A stretch of 41,244 nucleotides of DNA from Candidatus Blautia faecavium (lineage in GTDB: Bacteria > Bacillota > Clostridia > Lachnospirales > Lachnospiraceae). The position numbers and the translations under genes were made by a program. The notes beneath the pieces are model-generated. The model was given only the letters and a program-made list of their open reading frames with translations. It did not search any database and was not told the DNA's origin. Positions 33,281 through 41,244 of the stretch are shown one piece after another. How positions within the stretch are numbered: position 1 is the first letter of the stretch; each line of letters starts with the position of its first letter. The stretch covers positions 1 to 41,244 of the forward strand of contig DWYZ01000105.1 in assembly GCA_019118425.1 (NCBI GenBank), written 5' to 3'.

Positions 33281-35695
33281 TTATTTATTTTTTTCCTGGT
33301 TTTTAGAAGCTTCCTGAGCGGCTAAACGCTCCGCTACTCTTTTACGGTTTTTCTTTTTAGGCTGGCCAGGCGTTCCTTTGGCATTTGCAGGCTTTTCCTG
33401 TTTCTGTCCAGAAGTTTTTGGGCCTTTTTCCTGCTTCGCTGTTTCCGAATGACCAGATGCGGCAATAGCCGGCTGTTTCTTTCCAAGATTTCTTTTCATG
33501 ACCAGCCACAAAGGGCCAGTGATGCATACGGAAGAATAGGCGCCGCACACAATACCCACCATCAGCGGAGCGGCAAACTCACGGATGGAAGATACGCCCA
33601 GAATATACAGCACAGCCACCATGACAAAGGTAGTAAAGGAAGTGTACATACTTCTTGTCAGTGTCTGTGTGATACTGCTGTTTACGATCTCATCCAGATG
33701 GTCCGGATCCTTATCCGCCTGCATATTTTCACGGATACGGTCAAAAATAACGATCGTTGCATTAATAGAGTAACCTACAATGGTAAGCATGCAGGCAATG
33801 AATGTATTTCCTACGGATATCCTGGAAACAGCATAGAACGCCAGTACTACCAGAACATCGTGTACAAGGGCTAAAACACCGCTGCTTGCAAAACGGATAT
33901 CCTTGAAACGGAACCAGATATAAAGGAGCATAAATATTGTAGCCACTAAGACAGCCACCACTGCGTCACGGCGCATCTCAGAACTTACTGTGGAGGAAAT
34001 GCTCTCCGAAGAGATCAGATCCGGATCCACATCGAAATTCTCTACCATAGCGTCATTGAATTCCTGACGTTCTTCCAGATCCAGTGCCCGTGTTTTAATG
34101 ATCACCTGATTGGTGCCTACAACCTTAGTCGGCTGCACATTTCCATCGCCGGTTATCTCTTCTACTACAGGCGTCACCTCTGAATCGATCTGGGCAATAT
34201 CCATATCTTCATTAAAGGTTACCGTAGTCGCGGTTCCGCCTGAAAATTCAAGGCTGTAATTCAAAGCGTTATTTCCCATCTGGCTGTTTACCAGCATGAT
34301 TACCGGACCGCTTAAGATCAACAGAATAGAAATCGTAAAGAATATCTTTTTATGTCCGGTGAAGTTAATGCTCTTCCTGACCTTTGCTCTTCCGTAGAAT
34401 TTTTCATTCCGGACGCCTACTGCATATACTGCATATACTAAAATCCTGGAAACCACCAGAGCGGTAAACATAGAAACAACAATACCGAGAGCCAGCGTAT
34501 ACGCAAAGCCTCTGACAGTGCCGGATCCAAGCCACATAAGTACGAAGGCAGCTATCAGCGTAGTAACATTTCCATCAAAGATAGCTGAGAACGCCTTGTG
34601 AAAACCGCTTTTAATAGCGTTTCTCACAGAGAGGCCTGCTGTGATCTCTTCTTTAATACGCGCATAGATGATAACATTCGCATCTACCGCCATACCAATA
34701 CCCAGGATAATACCCGCAATACCCGGAAGCGTGAGGGTAATATCAAAAGCATTCAAGGTAAGGAGCATCAATGCTGTATATATGATCAGCGCGACTCCCG
34801 CAATCAGTCCCGGTACTCTGTACACGCAGATCATGAAGATAATTACAATTGCGAGGCCGATCGCCGCCGCGATCAGGCTGGTGGTAATAGCCTCTTCTCC
34901 CAGCTGAGCCGCAACCACACTAGAACGAAGCTCTTCCAATTCAATGCTCAGGGAACCGATACGGATATAAGAAGCAAGATTCTGCGCCTCTTCCACACTG
35001 GACATTCCATCAATCTGCGCCTGTCCGCCCGTAATCGCTTCATTTACCGTAGGGGCACTTAAGATAGAATCGTCATATACGATAGCGATCTGTTTTCCTA
35101 CATTTTCTTCTGTAGCCTGGGCGAATTTCTCTTTTCCCGCTTCTGTCATGGTAAGGCTTACTACATATTGTCTTCCGCTTGTAGTAGAGGTCTGGATAGC
35201 GCCGCCCTCGGCGTCCGCCACATCGCTTCCCTCCAGCACCACAGACCCAGCCTCACGGATCTCATCCAGACTTCTGGAAAGTTCATATCCGTTTTCTCCC
35301 AGAGTAAAGTTCGTATTGCCGTCATCATCTGTTTCTTCAATGAAACAAAGAGAACCTGGTCTGCCCAGCTCTTCCAGAATGGCATTTGCATCTGTCACTC
35401 CAGGGATCTCTACGTTAATACGGTTAGACCCCTCCTGATAAACCTGAGCCTCCGTACTGTACTGTTCCACACGTCTTTGCAGCTTATACCTGGTATCTGC
35501 CATGTCCTCGCTGCTGGGGTTGTCTTCCTTTGCCTGATACGTGATGCTGACACCGCCTGCCAAATCGAGACCTGTCTTTATGTTTCTGGCAGCTCCTGTT
35601 CCTGTAGGCCCAATGCCCACAGCTGCAGTAAAACATAAAAAGGCAGTAATGATTACCGTCAGAATCAGAACCACGATCCCTCTGCTTTTCTTCAT
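33281..35695 (-). CDS. secDF: Fused protein-export membrane protein SecDF
   Basis: An 804-residue fusion of SecD and SecF, the proton-driven helper of Sec translocation. The SecD half (about 1-425) starts with one helix and DLAGGVSITYQ, has the periplasmic domain, then five helices with AVDANVIIYARIKEE. The SecF half starts near FTGHKKIFFTIS with FSGGTATTVTF and later TIVGYSINATIVIFDRIREN. The last ~60 residues are a charged, Lys/Gln-rich cytoplasmic tail. Only 22 nt separate it from scfB on the same strand; this neighbourhood is typical of Clostridia. Confidence 0.96.
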   Translation of the reverse strand: MKKSRGIVVLILTVIITAFLCFTAAVGIGPTGTGAARNIKTGLDLAGGVSITYQAKEDNPSSEDMADTRYKLQRRVEQYSTEAQVYQEGSNRINVEIPGVTDANAILEELGRPGSLCFIEETDDDGNTNFTLGENGYELSRSLDEIREAGSVVLEGSDVADAEGGAIQTSTTSGRQYVVSLTMTEAGKEKFAQATEENVGKQIAIVYDDSILSAPTVNEAITGGQAQIDGMSSVEEAQNLASYIRIGSLSIELEELRSSVVAAQLGEEAITTSLIAAAIGLAIVIIFMICVYRVPGLIAGVALIIYTALMLLTLNAFDITLTLPGIAGIILGIGMAVDANVIIYARIKEEITAGLSVRNAIKSGFHKAFSAIFDGNVTTLIAAFVLMWLGSGTVRGFAYTLALGIVVSMFTALVVSRILVYAVYAVGVRNEKFYGRAKVRKSINFTGHKKIFFTISILLILSGPVIMLVNSQMGNNALNYSLEFSGGTATTVTFNEDMDIAQIDSEVTPVVEEITGDGNVQPTKVVGTNQVIIKTRALDLEERQEFNDAMVENFDVDPDLISSESISSTVSSEMRRDAVVAVLVATIFMLLYIWFRFKDIRFASSGVLALVHDVLVVLAFYAVSRISVGNTFIACMLTIVGYSINATIVIFDRIRENMQADKDPDHLDEIVNSSITQTLTRSMYTSFTTFVMVAVLYILGVSSIREFAAPLMVGIVCGAYSSVCITGPLWLVMKRNLGKKQPAIAASGHSETAKQEKGPKTSGQKQEKPANAKGTPGQPKKKNRKRVAERLAAQEASKNQEKNK

Positions 35696-35717
35696 TTTCT
35701 TTCCCTTCTTACTTTTT

Positions 35718-37085
35718 TTAGTCTTCTGCTAATGCAGCTTTTATCATGATCGCGCACTCCACACGCTTTCTCTGGAGTTCGCATCCGATCTCATAGTTTC
35801 CTTTTATATCATTCTGGAAATGATACGCATTGGCAGCACAGCCGCCGCTGCAGTAGAACCTTGCAAAGCAGTCTTTACATGCTTCTTTTGTATACACATT
35901 GCAGCCGGAAAATTCTTTCTGAATTTCCGGTTTCACAATCCCTTCGTCCACATTTCCCATGAGATATTCTTCCTCACCTACGAACTGATGGCAGGGATAC
36001 AAATCACCCCAAGGGGTAACCGCCAGATACTCTGTTCCTGATCCGCAGCCGGAAAGGCGTTTATACACGCAGGGTCCTCCTGTCAGATCAATCATAAAAT
36101 GGAAAAAGTTAAAACCATTTCCCGCTTTTTCCCGGGCGATCATTTCTTTTGCAAGAAGATCGTACTCTTCAAGGATCTGCGGAATATCCTCTTCTTTAAT
36201 GGCATAGTCTTCCTCCGGCGAAGCAACCACCGGTTCTACAGAAATCTGTTTAAATCCCAGATCGGCCAGATGAAGGACATCCTTAGAAAAATCAAGATTA
36301 TGACGGGTAAAGGTACCTCTCACATAATATTTGTCCTGCCCTCTTGACTGTGCAAAGCGTATAAATTTCGGCATGATCAGATCATAGCTGCCGGCTCCTT
36401 TGCGAAACGGCCGCATATAATCATTTACTTCTTTTCTTCCATCTACGCTGAGTACGACATTGGCCATTTCCTTGTTGCAGAATTCCATGATCTCGTCGTT
36501 TAAAAGGACGCCATTTGTAGTCAGGGTAAAACGGAAGCGCTTATTATGCAAGGCCTCCTGTTCTCTGCCATATTGAACCAGCTGCTTTACTACTTCCCAG
36601 TTCATAAGCGGCTCTCCTCCGAAAAAATCCACTTCCAGGTTCTTTCTGGAACCGGAATTGGCAATGAGAAAATCCAGTGCCTTTTTCCCCACCTCAAAGG
36701 ACATCATGGCACGTCGGCCATGGTACTCCCCTTCTTCCGCAAAGCAGTAACGGCAGGCAAGATTGCAGTCATGGGCAATGTGGAGACACAAAGCCTTTAC
36801 GACTGTCTGTCTGTTTTTCGTAAATTCATCTATGGCATTTTCGTAGATATCTTTGGTAAACAGCATACCTTCTTCTTTTAGTTTTCGGCATTCCGCGGCT
36901 GAGGTCAAAATATCCTGTCTGTCATACTTAGGAGAAAGCTTGTCCGCGATCTCACCGTCGGAGTATCCTTCCTCCATGTAAGGCAATACTTCATAGGTAA
37001 CTTCATCTACAAGATGAATACAGCCGCTGTTAATATCAAGCACGATATTATAGCCATTATTCTGATAACGATGAATCAGACTCAT
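35718..37085 (-). CDS. scfB: Radical SAM maturase of the SCIFF peptide
   Basis: A 455-residue radical SAM/SPASM enzyme that forms thioether cross-links in the Cys-rich peptide encoded by scfA. The radical SAM cluster motif is HDCNLACRYCF; the C-terminal auxiliary cluster region has CVYKRLSGCGSG, PCHQF, ACKDCFARFYCSGGCAAN and a final GCELQ. The family start MSLIHRYQNNGYNIV supports ATG 37085; upstream in-frame starts lie in palindromic DNA with no family similarity. The Shine-Dalgarno is weak (AGGA about 10 nt away). It lies 236 nt downstream of scfA across a region full of inverted repeats, and 22 nt upstream of secDF. Confidence 0.95.
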   Translation of the reverse strand: MSLIHRYQNNGYNIVLDINSGCIHLVDEVTYEVLPYMEEGYSDGEIADKLSPKYDRQDILTSAAECRKLKEEGMLFTKDIYENAIDEFTKNRQTVVKALCLHIAHDCNLACRYCFAEEGEYHGRRAMMSFEVGKKALDFLIANSGSRKNLEVDFFGGEPLMNWEVVKQLVQYGREQEALHNKRFRFTLTTNGVLLNDEIMEFCNKEMANVVLSVDGRKEVNDYMRPFRKGAGSYDLIMPKFIRFAQSRGQDKYYVRGTFTRHNLDFSKDVLHLADLGFKQISVEPVVASPEEDYAIKEEDIPQILEEYDLLAKEMIAREKAGNGFNFFHFMIDLTGGPCVYKRLSGCGSGTEYLAVTPWGDLYPCHQFVGEEEYLMGNVDEGIVKPEIQKEFSGCNVYTKEACKDCFARFYCSGGCAANAYHFQNDIKGNYEIGCELQRKRVECAIMIKAALAED

Positions 37086-37116
37086 CTCTTCGAAATCCTT
37101 TCCTGTATGGTATAGC

Positions 37117-37171
37117 AACCGGAAAATTTCCGGTTTCATAGAATAAGCAGCGGAAGTCATTCCGCTGCTTA
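37117..37171 (-). repeat. Two palindromes just upstream of scfB
   Basis: 37144-37171 is a perfect 12-bp stem (TAAGCAGCGGAA with TTCCGCTGCTTA) around a 4-nt loop. 37117-37135 is a nearly perfect palindrome (AACCGGAAA/TTTCCGGTT). Neither has a T-tract on the minus strand, so they are not classic terminators. Confidence 0.7.
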
Positions 37172-37189
37172 CGCCGTTTTCAGAGCGAC

Positions 37190-37322
37190 TTTATCCCCGC
37201 GAGCAACGAGCCAAGCGGACATGCTTGCATGTCCATTTGGCGACTGCCGCGAGGGTCAAATACCCCGCAGCTCTGCCGCGCTACAAGTTTGATGCCCCGT
37301 AGCTTGCTGCGGGGTTTTTGAC
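37190..37322 (-). repeat. Long structured intergenic repeat, copy B (between scfA and scfB)
   Basis: The shorter relative of 4909-5095, in the same orientation relative to the downstream gene. It starts at the last base of scfA. One arm pair is ACCCCGCAGC with GCTGCGGGGT. A second hairpin nests GCCAA, GGACATGC, loop AA, GCATGTCC and TTGGC, and outer CGCG bases can pair as well. The 237-bp scfA-scfB gap is thus almost entirely structured. Confidence 0.75.
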
Positions 37323-37462
37323 TATTTATGCTCGCAGCTCTGGTTTCCTACTGTACAGGAAGTCTTACATGCAGACTGGCAGGAAGTCTGGCATTCACCG
37401 CATCCGCCTTTTTTGATCGTGTTCTGCAGGTTCTTTGTATTTAATGTTTTAATATGCTCCAT
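37322..37462 (-). CDS. scfA: SCIFF peptide precursor (six Cys in forty-five)
   Basis: A 46-residue peptide starting MEHIKTLNTKNLQNTIKKGG. Its second part holds six Cys (residues 21, 24, 28, 32, 36, 43) in the CGECQTSCQSACKTSC pattern and ends QSCEHK. This is the ribosomally made substrate of ScfB, which installs thioether bonds. Both length and Cys count fit the SCIFF family name. A full AAGGAGG lies 8 nt before the ATG, so expression should be high. Promoter candidate at 37498-37525. The final function of the mature peptide is not known. Confidence 0.95.
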   Translation of the reverse strand: MEHIKTLNTKNLQNTIKKGGCGECQTSCQSACKTSCTVGNQSCEHK

Positions 37463-37497
37463 TAGAATTCCTCCTTATGTATAATTTATCTCCGGAT

Positions 37498-37525
37498 AGT
37501 ATAGCATAAAACTTTTTAATTTAAA
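37498..37525 (-). promoter_or_regulatory. Candidate promoter of scfA
   Basis: On the minus strand TTTAAA (37520-37525), 16-bp spacer, TATACT (37498-37503). The -10 is strong and the -35 weak. The leader to the scfA ATG would be about 30 nt. Confidence 0.5.
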
Positions 37526-37563
37526 AGTCTTTTTTTCTATGGGGCCTCTTATCTCTATTCTCT

Positions 37564-37914
37564 TTAGGAAAGCATCCCGCCTAAAGCGCCGCCTCCCAGA
37601 CACATAAAAAAGGTTGTCACCAAATGCTGCACGGTCATATCCCACTTTCCCTGAACAGTAAAAGATACAAGGAGCAGTAAAAGAAAATAGCACAGCCCCA
37701 CCAGTATCCCCCAGAGGTACTTATCCTTCCGCATGATCTTTCCTGCTATAAAGCCGCCTGCCAGACAGGAAATCACATAAACCGCCACAATTCCTGCGGC
37801 TATGGGCCCTTCTCCCAGGTCAAACTGAAAAAGAAGGAATGCCAGCAGGAACAAAAAAGCTCCCGTCAAAGCATACGCTGCCAAAAGGGATTTTAACACT
37901 GCCTTCACTTTCAT
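37564..37914 (-). CDS. TIGR04086-type membrane protein
   Basis: A 116-residue protein with four predicted membrane helices (about 9-30, 37-58, 66-86 and 96-115) and little else. Size, Gly-rich helix ends (CLAGGFIAGKIMRKDKYLWG, CLGGGALGGML) and its position next to scfA match the TIGR04086 family, which is found near the SCIFF system and secDF in Clostridia. Function unknown; no catalytic motif is visible. Its ribosome site GGGAGGGG lies inside the 3' arm of the hairpin at 37920-37950, which may limit its translation. Confidence 0.85.
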   Translation of the reverse strand: MKVKAVLKSLLAAYALTGAFLFLLAFLLFQFDLGEGPIAAGIVAVYVISCLAGGFIAGKIMRKDKYLWGILVGLCYFLLLLLVSFTVQGKWDMTVQHLVTTFFMCLGGGALGGMLS

Positions 37915-37919
37915 AAAAC

Positions 37920-37950
37920 ACCCCTCCCATATGCAATATATGGGAGGGGT
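37920..37950 (-). promoter_or_regulatory. Hairpin that buries the ribosome site of the TIGR04086-type gene
   Basis: A perfect 13-bp stem, ACCCCTCCCATAT with ATATGGGAGGGGT, loop of 5 nt. The GGGAGGGG in the 3' arm is the only Shine-Dalgarno for ATG 37914, and CCCCTCCC in the 5' arm covers it. It could also be the terminator of the gene upstream (stop at 37974): GTTTT follows it. Confidence 0.65.
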
Positions 37951-37973
37951 TCCATCCTTATTCCTGTATGCCT

Positions 37974-39410
37974 TTATTTTCTCTTTTTATAAGCTACAGC
38001 CGTTCCTGTCATTACCATAGCCGCAGCAGCAGCCAAAGCCGCAAAAGGAAGGATCATGGTATCGTCTCCCGTTTCAACGGCACCGGTGGAAGAGGCGCCC
38101 GATCCCTGCGTATTCTCCTGTGTATTTTCTGGAGCACTTGTATTCTGGGCAGTGGCCTGGTTTGTTCCTGAGGCTGTGGTAGTATTGGAAGAGGCTGCCG
38201 GAGATACGGGAACTTCTGTAGTTGCTCCGTCATCGCCTCCCAGCTGGGAAGTATTGTCATCTCCATATCCCTGCTCAGCGATATCGCTTCCGATCACAGG
38301 CTTGCTTCCTGCTATTCCGAAAGGACTGAAGGAGTGCGTGCTGAATACCATTGTGTCACCATCTACACTGGGAATGATCGTTTCAATAGCACCATTGTCT
38401 AAAAGATGTTCGATCGTGTATTCATATCCTTCTTTTACCGGAACGGTAACGCTTATATATTCTCCGTCCGGTATCTCATATTCTGTATCGGTCCTTAAGT
38501 CCCAAAGTTCAAACTCATAAGATTTAAATATACTTGCATCTATTTCATTAGTAAATTCATATGCATCTCCGCTGGAAACTCTGAATTGTACATACCATGG
38601 AAGAGAAATCCCAGATACGGAAATGCCATTGCAGCTATGATTTTCAGCAGCACGTACCATCTGTTCATCCGGACTTAAATTCTCATCCGCTGACATAGGA
38701 CGTTCATCCTGCGTCAGGTCTGTTTCCTCCTGATCAAAGATATTTTCTACTGGAGTTTCTGTTACTTCCGGCGTTGGCTTTGACTCTTCGCTTTCTCCTG
38801 GACTGCTGATTTCTTCTTCACCGATTACCGCTTCACCAACTTCTTCTTCCTCCTGAACCTCATCTGCTGTCCCTCCGGAGTTTTCCTCCTGATCCGGTAT
38901 GCCAGTCACCTGTCCCTCTGCATCAGGTATCTGAGATATATCAGGCGCTGCCGAAATCCCAGGAGTCACAGTCTGATCAGGAGTTTCCGAGGGCAATGCC
39001 TCCTCTGTACTGTCCGTATCTTCAATACTGCTCACTACTACTGTAACAAATCCTCTTAAAACACCAGCCTGCGAATCCCAGCCTTCCTCCCCAGACAAAT
39101 CCACTGAATCAAAAGGAGAAAGCTTTACCTCATAGGACTGGACACGCTGAGACGGAACACAGGAACTGTCCACCCAGGATAAAGTTCCATATTCACTTTC
39201 CGGAAGAGAAATCTCTGCCAAGGGAACAGGTTCCTCTATGGTGATATTTTCCGGCAGGATACTGACCGCCGTCTCTATAGTTGCTTCTGACTGGGCCAGC
39301 ACACCCTGAGCCTGTCCGCTGATCATGGCCGCTGTTAAAGCCGCTGCTGCCAGAAGCCGCATCCCCTTTCTATATGTAATTTTTCCACTTTTTCTTTTCA
39401 CATTCATCAT
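37974..39410 (-). CDS. Secreted acidic protein with C-terminal wall-anchor-like tail
   Basis: A 478-residue exported protein. Signal peptide at about 16-40 (RLLAAAALTAAMISGQAQGVLAQ region, cut probably after AQGVLAQ or similar). The middle (about 130-255) is low complexity, rich in Glu, Ser, Thr, Pro and Asp. A structured part follows (about 260-370), with GISVSGISLPWYVQFRVSSG, YEFELWD and an STHSFSPFGI ending typical of bacterial surface modules. A Ser/Thr/Asn/Gln linker leads to VETGDDT, a hydrophobic helix and KKRK at the end: the layout of a sortase signal with a TGD-type motif instead of LPXTG. No known function. Strong promoter at 39484-39512; start from ATG 39410 or the adjacent ATG. 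Confidence 0.85.
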   Translation of the reverse strand: MMNVKRKSGKITYRKGMRLLAAAALTAAMISGQAQGVLAQSEATIETAVSILPENITIEEPVPLAEISLPESEYGTLSWVDSSCVPSQRVQSYEVKLSPFDSVDLSGEEGWDSQAGVLRGFVTVVVSSIEDTDSTEEALPSETPDQTVTPGISAAPDISQIPDAEGQVTGIPDQEENSGGTADEVQEEEEVGEAVIGEEEISSPGESEESKPTPEVTETPVENIFDQEETDLTQDERPMSADENLSPDEQMVRAAENHSCNGISVSGISLPWYVQFRVSSGDAYEFTNEIDASIFKSYEFELWDLRTDTEYEIPDGEYISVTVPVKEGYEYTIEHLLDNGAIETIIPSVDGDTMVFSTHSFSPFGIAGSKPVIGSDIAEQGYGDDNTSQLGGDDGATTEVPVSPAASSNTTTASGTNQATAQNTSAPENTQENTQGSGASSTGAVETGDDTMILPFAALAAAAAMVMTGTAVAYKKRK

Positions 39411-39483
39411 TACCGCACCTCAATTATTTAAAAAGCAATCTGTATGTATCTGTATCACGTATCTATTTTGATTCCGCACTATC

Positions 39484-39512
39484 ACTATACCAAATCTTTA
39501 TCCTTTTGTAAA
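39484..39512 (-). promoter_or_regulatory. Promoter of the surface protein gene
   Basis: On the minus strand TTTACA (39507-39512), 17-bp spacer, TATAGT (39484-39489). One mismatch to consensus in each box. Confidence 0.75.
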
Positions 39513-39608
39513 TATTTTGTAACAAATTTTTACATTTTTCGATATACCTGCTATAGCATAACACTTTCTGAGGTTTGCCCTGTAATTTTCTTTTTCCTTC
39601 TCCCCTCC

Positions 39609-39651
39609 AAAAAAACAGCCGAACACCCTCCTGGCGGATTGTGCCGGCTGT
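39609..39651 (-). terminator. Terminator of the amidase-YdcF unit
   Basis: On the minus strand ACAGCCGGCAC pairs with GTGTTCGGCTGT (one bulged base) and is followed by TTTTTTT. It ends the transcript of the genes at 39656-41028. Confidence 0.8.
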
Positions 39652-39655
39652 CTTC

Positions 39656-40246
39656 CTACATCATGAAAGAAAACTGTTTTATAATCCTTGTCATCTCTCC
39701 TATCACTGCGTCTACACCACTTTCTGTATCTCTCCAGCTTTCTTTACTAATGCCATCCACTATACAAGGAACCACCAGAAACTGTGTCTCCGGATAAACA
39801 TACTGGTAATACATCAGCGACCTTCTGGCATGGTAGGACTTACAACATAAAATTGCCTTTTTTATTTCTAATCCAGCCGTATCTGTCACCTTTTTAGAAA
39901 ATCTTGCATTTTCGTAGGTGTAACCAGCCTGGTCTTCTGTAAGGATTGCCTCTGGCGGCACCTGATTTTTTATAAGGACATCTCTTAAAAATTCCCACTC
40001 TGTCTGATAGTTCTTCCGATAACATTCCCGTTTTTTCAGTACCCCTGAGAATTTTTTTTCTGTGATGCTGTATTTTCCGCTGGGAAGTACATAGGGTGCA
40101 AGCCCTTCTCTGTAAAGTTCCGCCGCCCGCTCTGCCATATGCGGATAACCATTTCCCGGCACAAAAATAATGTCTGCCTTCTCTGGTTTATCCTCCACAA
40201 AAATGAAATCCTGTATTTCATCCAAAACTCTCTCGTACGTACTCAT
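39656..40246 (-). CDS. YdcF-family (DUF218) protein
   Basis: A 196-residue protein of the YdcF/SanA/ElyC group. Typical elements: ADIIFVPGNGYPHMAERAAELYREGLAPYVLPSG near the N-terminus, EAILTEDQAGYTYENARFSKKV in the middle, and AILCCKSYHARRSLMYYQYVYP, QFLVVPC later. There is no membrane segment, unlike SanA and ElyC, so it should be cytoplasmic like E. coli YdcF. Reaction unknown. It lies 17 nt after the amidase gene, with AGGAG about 10 nt before ATG, so the two are probably cotranscribed. Confidence 0.88.
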   Translation of the reverse strand: MSTYERVLDEIQDFIFVEDKPEKADIIFVPGNGYPHMAERAAELYREGLAPYVLPSGKYSITEKKFSGVLKKRECYRKNYQTEWEFLRDVLIKNQVPPEAILTEDQAGYTYENARFSKKVTDTAGLEIKKAILCCKSYHARRSLMYYQYVYPETQFLVVPCIVDGISKESWRDTESGVDAVIGEMTRIIKQFSFMM

Positions 40247-40263
40247 CTTCCTGCTCCTTTTCT

Positions 40264-41028
40264 CTATCTCGTAACAATCAGCGTGGTATATCCATCATCC
40301 CGAAGTTTCTGCTCCATATTAATGGCATTGCCCAACTGCATAAATGCCCCTACCTGGACTTTATAAAGCCCTCCTTCATAAATGAGGAATGCCGGGTAGC
40401 CTTTATCTAACAATTGATACAGCATCCTGTCCGCGTTTTCTCTGTTTTGAAAGGCTCCTGTCTGTACCCGGTAATAAACCGGATCTTCTATCGTTTCCTG
40501 TGAAAGCGTTCCTAAAATCGCATCCGCAATGGCCTGGGCGATTTCCTGGAACTTTTCATCAAACAGGCGGTTATCCTCGTCGGAATTTATAAAACCAGCC
40601 TCTACAAGCAGCGCCGGCATCTTAGTCCTTCTTAAAACCACAAGGCCCGGCCGCTCTTTTACACCAATTTCCTGAAAACCAATCTCGCCTAAAGCTCCCA
40701 GGATATTTTCCGCCATTTCATATTTAATCCCGCTTTTATCGTACAGAAGAACTTCAACCCCATTATACTGGTTTTCCCGGGGACTGCTGTTCCTGTGGAA
40801 CGAAATGAAATAATCCACTCCTGCCGCATTTGCAATCTGTGCCTTTTCGAAAGGCGTCTGGTAGATATCCGTTGTTCTTGTATAGTATACATCTATGCCA
40901 TTATTTTCCAGGATTTTTCCTACTGCCAAAGTCAATTGAAGGGCATCGTCTTTTTCCTGTCTGCCGTTATAAACCGCTCCAGGATCGCTTCCCCCGTGTC
41001 CAGCATCGAGCATAATCTTATATGCCAC
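40264..41028 (-). CDS. N-acetylmuramoyl-L-alanine amidase with SPOR domain, CwlC-like
   Basis: A 254-residue amidase_3 enzyme cutting the bond between muramic acid and the stem peptide. Zinc ligands and catalytic residues are in place: LDAGHGGSDPGA (His 11), QEKD (Glu 25), FISFHRNSS (His 78) and ALLVEAGFI (Glu 143). A SPOR peptidoglycan-binding domain fills residues about 183-254 (YRVQTGAFQNRENADRMLYQL...YKVQVGAFMQLGNA). There is no signal peptide, as in Bacillus CwlC, which acts in the mother cell at the end of sporulation; that role is inferred. The start is GTG with AGGAGG 8 nt upstream. First gene of a two-gene unit. Confidence 0.92.
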   Translation of the reverse strand: MAYKIMLDAGHGGSDPGAVYNGRQEKDDALQLTLAVGKILENNGIDVYYTRTTDIYQTPFEKAQIANAAGVDYFISFHRNSSPRENQYNGVEVLLYDKSGIKYEMAENILGALGEIGFQEIGVKERPGLVVLRRTKMPALLVEAGFINSDEDNRLFDEKFQEIAQAIADAILGTLSQETIEDPVYYRVQTGAFQNRENADRMLYQLLDKGYPAFLIYEGGLYKVQVGAFMQLGNAINMEQKLRDDGYTTLIVTR

Positions 41029-41244
41029 TGGTATTTCCTCCTAATTGTCCTTTTATGATTAGAATATGCCGCTGCTGACAATCTGCTACTGTAAAGAAAC
41101 AGATGTGATTTTTCATGGATCTTCTTTTGACAGTGGATTGTTTTTCTATGTTTTTGGTATGTATCTCTTTATACTAATTAAGATACCATAGATGGGAATT
41201 TCTTTCCATATTTATATTTTATATACAGGAAAACTGCTCTGTAT
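41029..41244. other. Gene-free right edge of the window
   Basis: These 216 bp upstream of the amidase hold no supported gene. A minus-strand CATATTCTA at 41060-41068 resembles the -10 box of the late sporulation factor sigma-K (CATAnnnTA), about 30 bp before the GTG, but no AC motif sits at the expected -35 distance. TTGACA occurs at about 41128 on the plus strand without a matching -10. Confidence 0.35.

Overview
The window looks like a chromosome segment of a Gram-positive anaerobe of the class Clostridia, most likely family Lachnospiraceae. The reasons are the gene set and order (the SCIFF peptide gene scfA with its radical-SAM maturase scfB next to fused secDF, recJ, apt, relA, hemZ, hisS and aspS), sugar-ABC permeases without a dedicated ATPase, Shine-Dalgarno sites of the AGGAGG type, and moderate GC content. 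The genus cannot be fixed from the sequence alone. No tRNA, rRNA, CRISPR array, transposase or phage gene was seen. Most genes lie on the minus strand.

Region 1 (1-5.7 kb): a partial secreted protein that runs off the left edge and a membrane Ser/Thr kinase, then degV-argS (minus) and a LUD-domain protein (plus). The gaps hold two unrelated families of structured intergenic repeats.

Region 2 (5.7-14.8 kb): the most distinctive part. A minus-strand operon combines two sugar-type ABC permeases with an HlyD-type adaptor and a MacB-like membrane protein that has no ATPase. Interleaved with it are an OmpR-type response regulator (plus), a 785-residue propeller plus solute-binding fusion protein (minus) and a sensor histidine kinase (plus). 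All four promoters that drive these units carry the same layout: two 11-bp-spaced TTAGAGA-like repeats, then a -10 box at fixed distance and no recognisable -35. This is a strong picture of a self-contained two-component regulon.

Region 3 (14.8-21.6 kb): a MacAB-like export operon with two different adaptors (one with a domain of about 280 residues inserted at the coiled-coil hairpin tip), one ATPase and one permease, followed by a divergent lipoprotein with an internal duplication.

Region 4 (21.7-37.9 kb): a long minus-strand housekeeping block: TIGR04086-type membrane protein, scfA, scfB, secDF, recJ, apt, relA, a metallo-beta-lactamase-fold hydrolase, hemZ, an HD-GYP-like protein, hisS, aspS and a TauE/SafE transporter. 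The scfA-scfB gap is packed with inverted repeats, including a second copy of the structured repeat that forms the leader of the LUD gene.

Region 5 (38-41.2 kb): a secreted, probably wall-anchored acidic protein, a YdcF-family protein, and a CwlC-like amidase with a SPOR domain and no signal peptide, which suggests a sporulation-stage mother-cell lysin.
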